Assembly: GCA_029260015.1 (NCBI GenBank)
Contig: JAJDEB010000023.1
Coordinates: forward strand, 695,256-759,255
Direction: 5' to 3'
Length of the DNA: 64,000 nucleotides
From: Phycisphaerae bacterium
GTDB taxonomy: Bacteria; Planctomycetota; Phycisphaerae; UBA1845
Below the pieces are notes generated by a model. It made no database searches and was not told the origin of the DNA. It saw only the letters and a program-made list of their open reading frames with translations. The position numbers and the translations under genes were made by a program. The stretch's first letter is position 1; every line of letters starts with the position of its first letter. Positions 26,219 through 35,778 of this stretch are shown one piece after another.

Positions 26219-27493
26219 ATGCGGTTGACCATCGTTATCCCGGCGCTGAACGAAGAGCAGGCCATCGCCTCGATCATCGAGCGCACCCTGGCTGCCCGCG
26301 AGCATATCATTCAATCGTCACCAGTCAGCGGTGTAGACGTCGTGGTGGTTAGCGATGGATCCACCGACGGCACCGTCGAAATCGCCCGGCGTTACGATGA
26401 AATCACGCTGATCATTTTTGAAAAGAACCAAGGATACGGTGCCGCGATCAAAAAAGGCTTTTCGATCAACGAATCCGAACTCGTCGGCTTCCTCGATGCC
26501 GATGGCACATGCGACCCGCAATTCTTCGCTGATCTCTGCAACGACCTCTGCAATCAGAATGCCGCGATCGCACTCGGTTCGCGCCTCGGGCCAAACTCCG
26601 AAATGCCGCCGATCCGCCGACTGGGCAATCGCATCTACGCGACGATCCTCAGCGTATTGACCAACCGCATCGTTCACGACACTGCCAGCGGTATGCGCGT
26701 GATTCGCCGCGATGCACTCGACGAACTCTATCCATTGCCCGATGGTTTGAACTTCACGCCAGCCATGAGCGCCCGGGCACTGCTCGACGACCGCCTTCCC
26801 ATCGTCGAACGTCCCATGTCCTACAAGGAACGCGTCGGCGAGTCGAAACTCAGCGTCGTCAAAGATGGCGTTCGGTTCCTGCAGACCATCATCGACATGA
26901 CCCTTTTTGTCAGGCCAGCCCGCGTATTTCTTTCCGTCGCGATCGCCTGCGGACTCATCACCGTATTCTTCGCAGCCCACCCCATCGAAATGTGGCTGAC
27001 GCAGCGCCGCCTTGAAGAGTCGATGATCTATCGCCTGCTGTTCTGTTCGTTTCTCGGATCGATCGGCGTGCTGAGTCTGTCGGCACTCATCATCGCCCAG
27101 ACATTGCGGTCACTCGAGCGCAACCGCCCGGAAGACAACTCGCTCGTCCAGCGCAGCCTGCGCGGGCTGTTTTCAAAAACATCCTTAGCCGCATTGTGCG
27201 CGATCACCACACCCGTCATCCTTTGGCTCATCGGGCCCGGCATGCTCTCGTGGGTCACCGAACAGCAAGTCCACATTCATTGGTCGCGCGTGGTGCTAGC
27301 CGGTTTGCTGACGTTCACGGTGTGCCAGCTTATCACCACGAAAGTCGTCGTCGGTTTGGTGCGCATCCACATCGCCCGCCAGCGCTTCGTCACCAGGCAA
27401 GCTCGCGCTGAGCAGCAGACCAAGTTGCGTCGCCCGCTACCAATCCCAAAGAAGCCCATCCCCGACCTGTCGCGCGATGTTGTGCTAACGTAG
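26219..27493 (+). CDS. Membrane-anchored family 2 glycosyltransferase (polyprenyl-P type)
   Basis: 424 residues. The N-terminal GT-A domain resembles dolichyl/undecaprenyl-phosphate sugar transferases: VIPALNEE (7-14), VVSDGSTDGT, GYGAAIKKGF and the metal motif DADG (93-96), then ALGSR and the GMRVIRR segment. Three to four membrane spans follow (about 237-257, 277-300, 326-345, 354-375), and the C-terminus is basic. It probably loads a sugar on a polyprenyl carrier. GGAGA eight bases before ATG 26219 sets the start; the open frame reaches 12 codons further up. The TAG stop lies in the left arm of a palindromic repeat. Confidence 0.85.
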   Translation: MRLTIVIPALNEEQAIASIIERTLAAREHIIQSSPVSGVDVVVVSDGSTDGTVEIARRYDEITLIIFEKNQGYGAAIKKGFSINESELVGFLDADGTCDPQFFADLCNDLCNQNAAIALGSRLGPNSEMPPIRRLGNRIYATILSVLTNRIVHDTASGMRVIRRDALDELYPLPDGLNFTPAMSARALLDDRLPIVERPMSYKERVGESKLSVVKDGVRFLQTIIDMTLFVRPARVFLSVAIACGLITVFFAAHPIEMWLTQRRLEESMIYRLLFCSFLGSIGVLSLSALIIAQTLRSLERNRPEDNSLVQRSLRGLFSKTSLAALCAITTPVILWLIGPGMLSWVTEQQVHIHWSRVVLAGLLTFTVCQLITTKVVVGLVRIHIARQRFVTRQARAEQQTKLRRPLPIPKKPIPDLSRDVVLT

Positions 27494-27555
27494 GGTGGGC
27501 CGTGCCCACCAAGGTGATTGCAATTCAAAACGACGGTGGGCACGGCCCACCCTAC
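27490..27555. repeat. Palindromic repeat, family B, between convergent genes
   Basis: Two perfect 21-base inverted arms (27490-27510 and 27535-27555; GTAGGGTGGGCCGTGCCCAC in the left arm) flank a 24-base centre. The left arm supplies the TAG stop of the glycosyltransferase, and the right arm supplies, on the other strand, the TAG stop of oleD. A second element of this family is at 54214-54277. It may also act as a two-way transcription stop, although no T-run follows. Confidence 0.9.
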
Positions 27556-28574
27556 GCGCCGTTTTCAAACCATTCTCGCAACCGCACCAAGCCTTCATCG
27601 GTTGAAACTTTCGGGACGTAATTCAAATCGCGACGCGCGGCTTCGATGTTGAAATAATGCGTCGCGGACATCTGATCGACAACGAAACGCGTCAGCCGGG
27701 GTTCACCTCTGCGTCGAAACACCCGGTGGGTCAACTCCATCGCTGTCGCCCCGAATCTCGCAACCCCGCGCGGAATACGATTCGTGACCTTCCCCAAGCC
27801 TGCCGCTTCCAGAATTCCGTTGATGATGTCCCAAAGCTTGACGGGCTGCCCCTGACTGATGAAATACGCCTTGCCGCCAACCGCATCATTCGTCATCAGC
27901 GCATCGACTGCGCACAAATGCGCGTCTGCCGCATTGTCGATGTAGGTCACATCAACTTGTTGCGACCCGTCGCCGATAATCCGAAGCTTTCCCGTTTTCC
28001 CCTGAGCGATGATTTGCGGAACGATGTGGTTGTCATTGGGCCCCCACACCAAGTGGGGTCGTAGCGCAACGGTGTGAAGACTTCGAGCGTTGGCTTTGAG
28101 GACCAACTGCTCGGCGATGGCTTTCGTGGCGCTGTAATGAGATGCGAACCGCTGCGGGTAGCCAACCGACTCATCGATTCCGGCTTGGTCGTCTCCGCCG
28201 AATATCACGCTCGGTGAACTCGTAAACACCAACCGCCCAACGCCATGCTTTCGACAGCCAGCAATGACGTTCTCGGTTCCGATGACATTGGGTTCATAGA
28301 AATCAACGTACCGCCCCCAAGCACCGGCTTTCGCAGCCACGTGAAACACGACATCGCACCCGTGGCACGCATCAACAACCGTTCGCCGATCGCGCATGTC
28401 GCCTTGAACGGTTTGCACACCGAGTTTCGCCAATCCGGGATACGCACCTCGAGCAAGCGTCCGCACAAACATTCCGCGCTCGAGCAATCGCTCGACGACC
28501 GCCCTTCCCACAAACCCGCCACCACCGGTGACCAGCGCTGTCTGCCTGGAATGTGATTGATGATCCGTATCCAT
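27552..28574 (-). CDS. oleD: OleD-like 2-alkyl-3-oxoalkanoate reductase
   Basis: 340-residue NAD(P)-dependent short-chain reductase of the 3-beta-HSD/epimerase group. It has TGGGGFVGRAV (cofactor loop, about 16-26), then GDMRD, VFHVAAKAG, FTSSPSVIFGG and the catalytic Tyr-Lys in SHYSATKAIAE. In long-chain olefin synthesis OleD reduces the beta-keto acid made by OleA to a beta-hydroxy acid. The assignment rests on the gene order with oleC and oleB; alone, a generic sterol/sugar-type reductase would be possible. It begins 14 bases after the oleC stop. Confidence 0.8.
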   Translation of the reverse strand: MDTDHQSHSRQTALVTGGGGFVGRAVVERLLERGMFVRTLARGAYPGLAKLGVQTVQGDMRDRRTVVDACHGCDVVFHVAAKAGAWGRYVDFYEPNVIGTENVIAGCRKHGVGRLVFTSSPSVIFGGDDQAGIDESVGYPQRFASHYSATKAIAEQLVLKANARSLHTVALRPHLVWGPNDNHIVPQIIAQGKTGKLRIIGDGSQQVDVTYIDNAADAHLCAVDALMTNDAVGGKAYFISQGQPVKLWDIINGILEAAGLGKVTNRIPRGVARFGATAMELTHRVFRRRGEPRLTRFVVDQMSATHYFNIEAARRDLNYVPKVSTDEGLVRLREWFENGA

Positions 28575-28588
28575 TTGCGGTCTGGAGT

Positions 28589-30304
28589 TTACCGCAGTTG
28601 GTTAGCCGCCCACAAGGCAAGCTGTTCGCGATTGATTTTCGCGTTGTGGCGAACATCGACGGGAAAAGATGGGTGATAGAGTATTGTGCGAATAGCGGAG
28701 GTCTTATCGTTCTTCGCACCGATCGCCAAAAGTTCTGCCGTCAATGTTGACTGATCGACTGCCGAGTCGCTAACTGTCTCCACGCACAATATGGGTGTCT
28801 GATTCGACGCGTCACCCGCACCGACCAGCGCACTGCGCCGCACCATGGGATGCGTGTTGAATACAGCTTCGCACGGAATGGTAAATAGCGTCCCCGACTC
28901 GGTTTGCAAGCGATGGGCTTTTCGGCCACAAAACCACAATCGCCCGGAATCATCGAGATAACCGACATCGCCCATCCGGTGCCATATAGTGTCACCATCG
29001 GTGATCTTCGCCAGCTTCGTCGCTGCTGGTTTTCTGAAATACGTCTTCGTCACTACCGGCCCGCGGACGCAAATCTCACCGATTTCACCTGCTTGCAATT
29101 CGCTGCAATCCGACCAATCGTCAATCGGATCATCCGAAATCGAGATGATGCGAAGTTCCATGCCCGGAAGGGCACGTCCCACGCAAATGCCCGCGCCCTG
29201 CTGCGTTTGAGTGGCTGTCTCTGAAATCACTTCGCGAGACTCAATCGACGCCACCGGTAACGATTCGGTCGCACCGTAAGGCGTGAAGATATTTGCATCG
29301 TCTCCAACCTTACTGCGAAGGCGCGCCAGCAGTGACGGCGGAATCGGAGCGCCGGCTGTCAACACCCTGCGCAACGTCGGCAACTTCACTTCGTTCTTTT
29401 CGCAATGGGCAACAACGCGGGCAAGCAGTGCCGGCGAACCGAATATCTGGGTAGCATTATTCTCATGAATCGCCGCAACGATCCGCGACGGATCAACGTG
29501 CCCGGGCATCGAAGGATTCATATCGGGAATCACTGCCGTCATGCCGAGAGCCACATCGAACAGTGCAAACAGTGGAAACGTAGCCACATCAATGTCACGC
29601 TCACCACACTTGAAATACGACGCGAGGTAGCGCACCTGCGCAGCAAACATGCCATGCTCGTACGCAACACCCTTTGCCGGGCCAGTGCTCCCGCTGGTAA
29701 ACAATATCGCTGCAAGATCCGTTGCATGAACGTCTACCGTTGTAAACGGTGCCGCACTCTCCGATCGCACTCGCTTGAGATTCGCTCCGACCCAAAACAA
29801 CCGCGGGCCGACCGTCACACACTTGCGCACCGTGCGAAACGATTTTGCAAACATGATCCGCGCGATGTGGGCGAGCGGTATACCTACAAACGCCTCGGCT
29901 TCGATCTCTTCGAGGCAGTGAATCAGCTTTTTGCGCCCCATCCCCGGATCGATCAACACTGGCACCGCGCCAAGCTTGAACAGCGCAAACGTCAAAACGA
30001 AAAACGCGATCCCCGGTTTGACCATTACGATCGTGCGCATCCCGCGCTCGATACCGTATTCCGTCAATCCGCGCGCAAACCGATCGACCTCTGCATTTAA
30101 CTCACCAAACGAAATCGTACGCCGCGACCGCCATGCTGAGTGGGCGTGCTGCGCCGAGTCTGACGGCCGCGAAGACAGGGGACGTTGAACGATAATCGCC
30201 GGTTTGTCAGGAAAATTGCGGGCGACGTCACTTAGAAAGTCGGCTACGTTGACGAATGGGCTTGCTGCCGGTCTCGTAGCACACTCCACAGATTGTGCCA
30301 TCAT
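28589..30304 (-). CDS. oleC: OleC-like beta-lactone synthetase
   Basis: 571-residue member of the acyl/aryl-CoA synthetase (ANL) superfamily. It has the AMP-binding P-loop LFTSGSTGPAKGV (about 198-210), then FTPYGATES, and the ADP-forming hinge region MGDVGYLDDSGRLWFCGRKAHR. OleC uses ATP to close beta-hydroxy acids into beta-lactones. The hinge is followed by RLQTESG rather than the usual CoA-ligase pattern, as in OleC proteins. Its start overlaps the oleB stop by four bases (ATGA), showing tight coupling in the order B-C-D. Confidence 0.85.
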   Translation of the reverse strand: MMAQSVECATRPAASPFVNVADFLSDVARNFPDKPAIIVQRPLSSRPSDSAQHAHSAWRSRRTISFGELNAEVDRFARGLTEYGIERGMRTIVMVKPGIAFFVLTFALFKLGAVPVLIDPGMGRKKLIHCLEEIEAEAFVGIPLAHIARIMFAKSFRTVRKCVTVGPRLFWVGANLKRVRSESAAPFTTVDVHATDLAAILFTSGSTGPAKGVAYEHGMFAAQVRYLASYFKCGERDIDVATFPLFALFDVALGMTAVIPDMNPSMPGHVDPSRIVAAIHENNATQIFGSPALLARVVAHCEKNEVKLPTLRRVLTAGAPIPPSLLARLRSKVGDDANIFTPYGATESLPVASIESREVISETATQTQQGAGICVGRALPGMELRIISISDDPIDDWSDCSELQAGEIGEICVRGPVVTKTYFRKPAATKLAKITDGDTIWHRMGDVGYLDDSGRLWFCGRKAHRLQTESGTLFTIPCEAVFNTHPMVRRSALVGAGDASNQTPILCVETVSDSAVDQSTLTAELLAIGAKNDKTSAIRTILYHPSFPVDVRHNAKINREQLALWAANQLR

Positions 30305-31236
30305 ATGGCACTTTCTGCGAGCGCCGGAGCGATGGCGTGAATTGGGTTGCGATTGAGGAATTCGCGCACCAGCGTGACGATCTGCTCGCCGTCATCCTCC
30401 AGGCAATAATGCCCCGCACCGGGAAACGTGTAAGTCTCTGCTTCGGGGCAGCGCCGCTTCCACTCAGCCAGGAAATCCGAGTCAAAAACGAAATCCTGCT
30501 CACCCCAACAGATCAACTTTGGAATGTGCGTCAGCGTCTCGAGATGATCGCCGATCAATTTAACCTGATCATAGCTGGGGTCGCCGGGTCCAAGCGGAAT
30601 GTCCTGCACAAATCGCCGCACCGCTATTCGGTTTGACCATGAATCGTAGGGGTGCTTGTAACCCGCACTGATCGAAGGCGAGAGTCCTCGAGCAGAGGCC
30701 ATGACGTTTGCGCCGACCGTAAACAAATTCATCCCTTGCAGCAGCAACGACGCCATCGGGCTGACATGACGCACCAGCCAAAGCGCCGGCGGAAGCGGTT
30801 TACCTTCTGGCAAGAGGAAAGCGGCAGTGTTCATCAACACCAGGCGGCTGACCCGCTCGGGACGACGAAGTGCCGCCCCCATTCCGATCATCCCGCCCCA
30901 ATCGTGCATCACAAAAGTCACGTTGCGGGATAGTTTGAGTTTGTCGAGAAACGCTTCAAAATCATCGATGCGATTCTTGAGCGTGTAGTCGTAATCGGTA
31001 AGCGGTGGTTTGTCGGACAGTCCGCAACCGATGTGATCCACCGCGATCACCCGGAACTGATTGCGAAGTTTGCGCACAAGGTTGCGAAAATAAAACGACC
31101 ATGTGGGGTTGCCGTGAACACAAACGATCGGCTCGCCCGCACCCTCGTCGATATAATGGTAGCGATGCCCGCCGACAGTTGCCCAGCGGCTCGTAAATGG
31201 ATAGTGCTGACGCCAGCACTGCTTGTCGGCGTTCAT
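30301..31236 (-). CDS. oleB: OleB-like alpha/beta-hydrolase (beta-lactone decarboxylase)
   Basis: 311 residues resembling haloalkane dehalogenases. HGNPTWSF (41-48) is the oxyanion region and HDWGG (111-115) carries the nucleophile Asp112. The catalytic His is in PGAGHYCLEDD near residue 278. OleB belongs to this group and decarboxylates beta-lactones to cis-olefins, the last step of the ole pathway. I chose ATG 31236; an in-frame TTG three codons earlier is less likely because GGAA sits just before the ATG. Taken alone, the protein would be called a dehalogenase; the adjacent oleC and oleD decide. Confidence 0.83.
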   Translation of the reverse strand: MNADKQCWRQHYPFTSRWATVGGHRYHYIDEGAGEPIVCVHGNPTWSFYFRNLVRKLRNQFRVIAVDHIGCGLSDKPPLTDYDYTLKNRIDDFEAFLDKLKLSRNVTFVMHDWGGMIGMGAALRRPERVSRLVLMNTAAFLLPEGKPLPPALWLVRHVSPMASLLLQGMNLFTVGANVMASARGLSPSISAGYKHPYDSWSNRIAVRRFVQDIPLGPGDPSYDQVKLIGDHLETLTHIPKLICWGEQDFVFDSDFLAEWKRRCPEAETYTFPGAGHYCLEDDGEQIVTLVREFLNRNPIHAIAPALAESAI

Positions 31237-31269
31237 AGCTTCCAATCAATCGCCAAGAGAAGTGATCGC

Positions 31270-31809
31270 CTATTCGAGGTTCACGTCAACCTGATATCCA
31301 CCGTTGGTAAACCGGTAGATCAAGGTGATTTCATCGTCGCAATCAAACACAAATCCGCGCTGCAACAGACGTGGCTCGCCCCTGCCCAATTCCTGACCCG
31401 TTTCGGTGTCGAGGAATCGCCCACCGTCGGTCCCAATAACCAAACCATCCACGCAGTCGATCAGCGCCGTGTCGGAACCGGCTGGCGGAAGCAACCCGGT
31501 GGCAGCCAGCCCGATTCGCTCGGTGTATAAATTCGCAGAAACGAACAAATTCGCCGGTGTTGCATCGGGGCCATTGGTACCGAGATAAATCTGCGCCTCC
31601 AGCGCCGACGAGGTCAGGTTCAAGAGTCGAAGTTCGACATTGTCAGCCACCGGTGTGGGATTGTCCTGATCCGAATCACCACCCGAACCGTCGTCCGGGT
31701 TGGGTTGAAACGAAACGTCGCAACCGAACGAAAACACGGCTAGCATCGCAGCGAATAGCGCAAAGCACGCCGCTCCACGAGACTTCTTAATCCAATGGTG
31801 AAGTTCCAT
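31270..31809 (-). CDS. Small lipoprotein of unknown function
   Basis: 179 residues. The signal sequence ends in a lipobox-like FSFGC (Cys30), followed by an acidic Gly/Asp/Pro linker and a beta-rich domain with two Cys pairs (CVDG, FDCDDE). No known domain recognised. It is 33 bases upstream of oleB on the same strand, so it may lead the ole transcript, but nothing links it to olefin synthesis. Confidence 0.65.
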   Translation of the reverse strand: MELHHWIKKSRGAACFALFAAMLAVFSFGCDVSFQPNPDDGSGGDSDQDNPTPVADNVELRLLNLTSSALEAQIYLGTNGPDATPANLFVSANLYTERIGLAATGLLPPAGSDTALIDCVDGLVIGTDGGRFLDTETGQELGRGEPRLLQRGFVFDCDDEITLIYRFTNGGYQVDVNLE

Positions 31810-32011
31810 TATCCTTCATCCTTTCCACCAGCAATCAAAACAAGCGCACCCGTGACGAATCCGTTCATCAACCATGGCGCAACCCGACAGACCATCGCCA
31901 GACCAAAGCCCCGACGACTTCGGTCCAAAGTGTAGGCGTTGACCAAAATTCAAACAACCAGTTCTGCTTACGTTGCCACTGAAACGCGCTGCCCAAGCGT
32001 GCCCGCTCCGA

Positions 32012-32041
32012 TTGACCAAAGGGCAACAAAGACGATATACT
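32012..32041 (+). promoter_or_regulatory. Promoter of the acyl-CoA operon
   Basis: TTGACC (32012-32017), 18 bases, TATACT (32036-32041), giving a leader of about 160 bases before the first dehydrogenase gene. The gap between the lipoprotein gene and this operon is 31810-32206; apart from this promoter I see no gene or strong repeat in it. Confidence 0.55.
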
Positions 32042-32206
32042 CCGTCTATTGCCTGGAATTGACCGTAGCAAGCATTCAGGCAAATTACCCACCGCTGGAC
32101 ATACCGATTTTCAGGCGCCAGACGCGCCAGGCTAGGGATTCTTGCGACTTGGCGATTGCGCAAGTTCGGGGTTATCCCCTCGAAGGGCCAAATCAGGAGT
32201 GGCTGT

Positions 32207-33352
32207 TTGTCCGATCACGCATTGGGACAAGATGAGTCGTTACTTATTCGGGCAGCTCGCGATTTTTCGCGCGCCGAGCTGCTCGATCGTGATCGCAAAT
32301 GGGACCGCGGCGAAGGATGCGTGACCGATGTCCTCCCGCAACTTTCCGAGATGGGCATGCTTAGCCTAATGACGCCCGAAGAAGTTGACGGGCTTGGATG
32401 CAGCTACAGCACTTATTCTGCCATCCTTCAGGAAATCGCCTACGCCTCACCCTCGACGGCAGTCACCATCAGCGTCCATAATATGGTCGGGTTGGTGGTC
32501 GACCGCTTCGCCGATCCGAGCCTTCGGCGCAGTTGGCTTGAGCATTGGGGTGATACCAAAAATTTCGGTGCGTTCGCCATCAGCGAAGCCAATGCAGGAA
32601 GCGACCCCGGGGCATCCCTGACGAAAGCAAACCGCGACGGTGACAACTTCATCCTTTCGGGTGAAAAAATGTGGATCACCAATGGCCTCTCTGCACGTTG
32701 GTTCGTCACTTTGGCGCGAACGTTTCCCGGAGAAGGGAAATCCGGTCTGAGTTTGCTGATGGTGGATGGCAACTCCAAGGGTATCGATCGTGCGCCGATC
32801 CACGGCAAGATGGGTATTCGCGGAAGTGAGACTGCCGTCATCGCGTTTGATGGCGTTGTGGTTCCTTGCACCCATTTGCTTGGAGAAGACGGGGCTGGTT
32901 TATCTGCCAGCTTGGCGGCGCTGGATGGTGGCCGCATTGGCATTGCAGCGCAAGCGGCTGGCATCGCCCGGGCGTGCCTCGACGAAATGATCAGCTACGC
33001 CCATGAGCGCGAGCAATTCGGAACCCAGATTTCCGGCTTCCCTGCGATCCAGCACATGATCGCAGACAGCCATGTCGAGTTGGCGGCTGCAACCGAACTG
33101 ATCGAATATGCAGCATGGTCGAAAGACACCGGACGCGATGATCGCTCGGCAAGTTCGAAGGCAAAACTATACGCCACCGAAGCGGCCAACCGCATCGCCT
33201 ATCGCGCCGTTCAACTGCATGGCGGCATGGGATACGTCAACGAATGCCGAGTCGAACAGCTTTTTAGAGACGCACGAATCACAACTATCTACGAAGGCAC
33301 AAGCGAAATCCAACGCGTCGTCATCGCACGGGATTTACTCAAGTCGGCGTAG
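32207..33352 (+). CDS. Acyl-CoA dehydrogenase 1
   Basis: FAD-dependent alpha,beta-dehydrogenation of an acyl-CoA; 381 residues, standard length. It has FAISEANAGSD and WITNG (FAD and substrate region), GIRGSET, AHEREQFG, and the catalytic Glu in IYEGTSEIQRVVIARDLL near the end. I chose the TTG at 32207, seven bases after AGGAG; an in-frame TTG at 32156 would add 17 residues without homology. This is the first gene of an operon of eight. Substrate length cannot be read directly; a short or branched acyl-CoA fits the mutase downstream. Confidence 0.9.
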   Translation: MSDHALGQDESLLIRAARDFSRAELLDRDRKWDRGEGCVTDVLPQLSEMGMLSLMTPEEVDGLGCSYSTYSAILQEIAYASPSTAVTISVHNMVGLVVDRFADPSLRRSWLEHWGDTKNFGAFAISEANAGSDPGASLTKANRDGDNFILSGEKMWITNGLSARWFVTLARTFPGEGKSGLSLLMVDGNSKGIDRAPIHGKMGIRGSETAVIAFDGVVVPCTHLLGEDGAGLSASLAALDGGRIGIAAQAAGIARACLDEMISYAHEREQFGTQISGFPAIQHMIADSHVELAAATELIEYAAWSKDTGRDDRSASSKAKLYATEAANRIAYRAVQLHGGMGYVNECRVEQLFRDARITTIYEGTSEIQRVVIARDLLKSA

Positions 33353-33424
33353 TTTCGTTTGCAACGAGAACTCAAAGTGGCCCATTTGCCATACGCGACA
33401 TAGCGTCAGATAGTGAAATGAACC

Positions 33425-34579
33425 ATGAATTTTGAACTCCCCGAAGACTTGAAAATGCTGCGCGACATGGCCCGCAAGTTCGCAGCCGACGAAATCGCAC
33501 CCAACGCCCGCGCGTGGGATCGTGAGGGCGCCATCCCACAAACGACGATCGAAAAACTGGCTGGCTTGGGCTTCATGGGCGTGCTCGTTCCGGAAGAACT
33601 CGGTGGGGCTGGCGCAAGTTATCTCGGCATGACTGTGGTAATGGAAGAAATCGCCCGCCAATGTGGCGGAACCGCGCTGATGCTCGCCGCCCACAACGGC
33701 CTTTGCGTAGGGCATATTCTGCTTGCGGGTAACGATGAGCAAAAGAAAAAATACCTGCCCGACTTAGCCGCTGGCAAAAAACTCGGCGCTTGGGCACTAA
33801 CCGAACCGGGCAGCGGCAGCGATGCAGCCGCCCTCACCACGACGGCTGTTCGCGAAGGCGACGAGTGGGTGATCAACGGTGCCAAGAACTTCATCACCAA
33901 TGGCGTGAAAGCCGGCACATTCGTAGTGATGGCGCGGACCGATCCCGATGCTTCGAAAACCAAAGGCATCAGTGCGTTTGTGATCGAGCGCGACACGCCC
34001 GGCTTGGAAATTGGCCCAAAGGAAGACAAGCTCGGTATGCGAGCAAGCGACACGGTTCCGCTCATTTTCGAAAACTGCCGCGTACCAGCCGAAAATCTAC
34101 TCGGCGAATTGAACGCGGGTTTCAAGGATACGCTGCGCGTTTTGGAGCGCGGGCGAATCACCATCGCGGCGCTTTCGGTCGGACTCGCCCGGGGCGGTTT
34201 GGAAGAATCGCTCAAGTACGCCAGCGAACGCGAGCAATTCGGAAAGCCTTTGAACCGTCATCAGGCCATTCAGTTCATGCTGGCTGACATGGCGATGGAA
34301 ATTGATGCCGCACGGCTGCTCGTACGCAAAGCCGCTGTCCTCAAAGACGATGGCAAGGACGCATTGATCGAAGCATCGACAGCCAAACTCTTCGCCAGCG
34401 AGATGGCCACCCGGGCATGCCTCGACGCCATTCAGATTCATGGTGGATATGGCTACCTCAAAGATGTGCCCGTCGAACGCTATCTGCGCGATGCAAAACT
34501 TTGCGAAATCGGTGAAGGCTCCAGCCAGATCCAGCGCCTCGTGATCGCGCGAACTTTACTCGAATTACCCGGGTCCTAG
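33425..34579 (+). CDS. Acyl-CoA dehydrogenase 2 (butyryl-CoA-like)
   Basis: 384 residues of the same superfamily as its neighbours. It has [34 protein letters not shown] and HGGYGYLKD. Near the C-terminus the usual YEGT is [14 protein letters not shown], still with the catalytic Glu, a form common in short-chain enzymes. It is 72 bases after the first gene and followed at once by the third. It is likely an isobutyryl- or butyryl-CoA dehydrogenase passing electrons to ETF, which is not in the window. Confidence 0.9.
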   Translation: MNFELPEDLKMLRDMARKFAADEIAPNARAWDREGAIPQTTIEKLAGLGFMGVLVPEELGGAGASYLGMTVVMEEIARQCGGTALMLAAHNGLCVGHILLAGNDEQKKKYLPDLAAGKKLGAWALTEPGSGSDAAALTTTAVREGDEWVINGAKNFITNGVKAGTFVVMARTDPDASKTKGISAFVIERDTPGLEIGPKEDKLGMRASDTVPLIFENCRVPAENLLGELNAGFKDTLRVLERGRITIAALSVGLARGGLEESLKYASEREQFGKPLNRHQAIQFMLADMAMEIDAARLLVRKAAVLKDDGKDALIEASTAKLFASEMATRACLDAIQIHGGYGYLKDVPVERYLRDAKLCEIGEGSSQIQRLVIARTLLELPGS

Positions 34580-34608
34580 TGAATTGCACTAACCTGCGGA
34601 GCATACTC

Positions 34609-35778
34609 ATGGATTTTGATTTCAGCGAAGATCATCGGATGTTGCGCGACACTGTGCGCGAATTTGCTCGTGCGCAGGTCGCGCCCGGTGCGGCTGCCCG
34701 CGACAAAGCCCATAAGATCGAACCCCAACTGATCGCCCAGATGGCCGAAATGGGATTGTTCGGCATCTGCATTCCGCAGGAATTCGGTGGGTCTGGAATG
34801 GACTGCGTCGCTTCGACGATCGTGGTCGAAGAAATTTCCAAAGCCTGCGCCGGGACGGGTGTATTCCTCAGCGCCCACAACTCGCTGTGTGTTGACCCGA
34901 TTCTCGGCTTCGGCACGGAAGCGCAAAAGAAGAAATACCTACCCAAGCTGGCGTCGGGCGAAACGATCGGCTGCTTTTCGCTCACCGAACCCGGAAGTGG
35001 CAGCGATGCAGGGGCGGCACGATGTATGGCCGTCGAACAGGGCGATTCGTGGATGGTCAACGGCAGCAAGATTTTCGTCACCAACGGCGCAGAAGCCGGC
35101 ATAATCGTGCTCTTCGCCGTCACCGATCCTACCGACTCGCGACACCGAATGAGCGCCTTCGTCGTCGAACAACCGCACGACGGACTCTCGATCGCCAAGC
35201 TCGAACACAAGATGGGCATCCGCTGCACATCGACGGCTGAGTTCTTGTTTGAGAATTGTGCAATCCCCAGCGCCAACATGCTCGATAAACGCGGTGGCGG
35301 TTTACGCGTGGCGCTGACCACGCTCGACGGAGGACGCATCGGCGTCGCGGCGCAGGGATTGGGTATCGCCGAAGCTTGCCTAGAAACCGCGATCGACTAC
35401 GCCCGCCAGCGCGAACAGTTCAATCGTCCCATCGGCGCGTTCCCTGCGATTCAAGACAAAATCGCCAACATGGCAGTCGGCATCGCAGCCAGTCGCATGC
35501 TGGTGTACCGCGCGGCTTGGCTAAAGGATCAGAAGCGCCCATACGGATACGAAGCGGCCCAGGCGAAGCTCTATGCGGCTGAGGCGTGCAACCGCGCCGC
35601 CAGCGCAGCCGTCCAGGTCTACGGTGGCTACGGTTTCTGTGATGACTACCCTGTTGAGCGACTTTATCGCGACGCAAAAATCACCGAGCTTTATGAAGGC
35701 ACCAGTGAAATTCATCGCCTCGTGATCGCCCGCGGACTGCTCGACAATTCTGCCAACGCATGGGAAACGAATCGATGA
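34609..35778 (+). CDS. Acyl-CoA dehydrogenase 3
   Basis: 389 residues. MDFDFSEDHRMLRDTVREFA is a typical start. It has [41 protein letters not shown] and the catalytic Glu in LYEGTSEIHRLVIARGLL. GGAG eight bases before ATG 34609 supports this start over the one 10 codons earlier. Its stop overlaps the next start as ATGA. Three non-identical dehydrogenases in a row suggest different chain lengths or branching, not one complex. Confidence 0.9.
   Translation: MDFDFSEDHRMLRDTVREFARAQVAPGAAARDKAHKIEPQLIAQMAEMGLFGICIPQEFGGSGMDCVASTIVVEEISKACAGTGVFLSAHNSLCVDPILGFGTEAQKKKYLPKLASGETIGCFSLTEPGSGSDAGAARCMAVEQGDSWMVNGSKIFVTNGAEAGIIVLFAVTDPTDSRHRMSAFVVEQPHDGLSIAKLEHKMGIRCTSTAEFLFENCAIPSANMLDKRGGGLRVALTTLDGGRIGVAAQGLGIAEACLETAIDYARQREQFNRPIGAFPAIQDKIANMAVGIAASRMLVYRAAWLKDQKRPYGYEAAQAKLYAAEACNRAASAAVQVYGGYGFCDDYPVERLYRDAKITELYEGTSEIHRLVIARGLLDNSANAWETNR

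Noticed and set aside
30301..31236. Haloalkane dehalogenase
   Set aside because: The sequence alone allows it, but the coupled oleC and oleD genes make OleB the better call.
31816..32235. Small open frames on both strands between the lipoprotein gene and the acyl-CoA operon
   Set aside because: They overlap each other and the promoter, and none has a ribosome site or familiar sequence.
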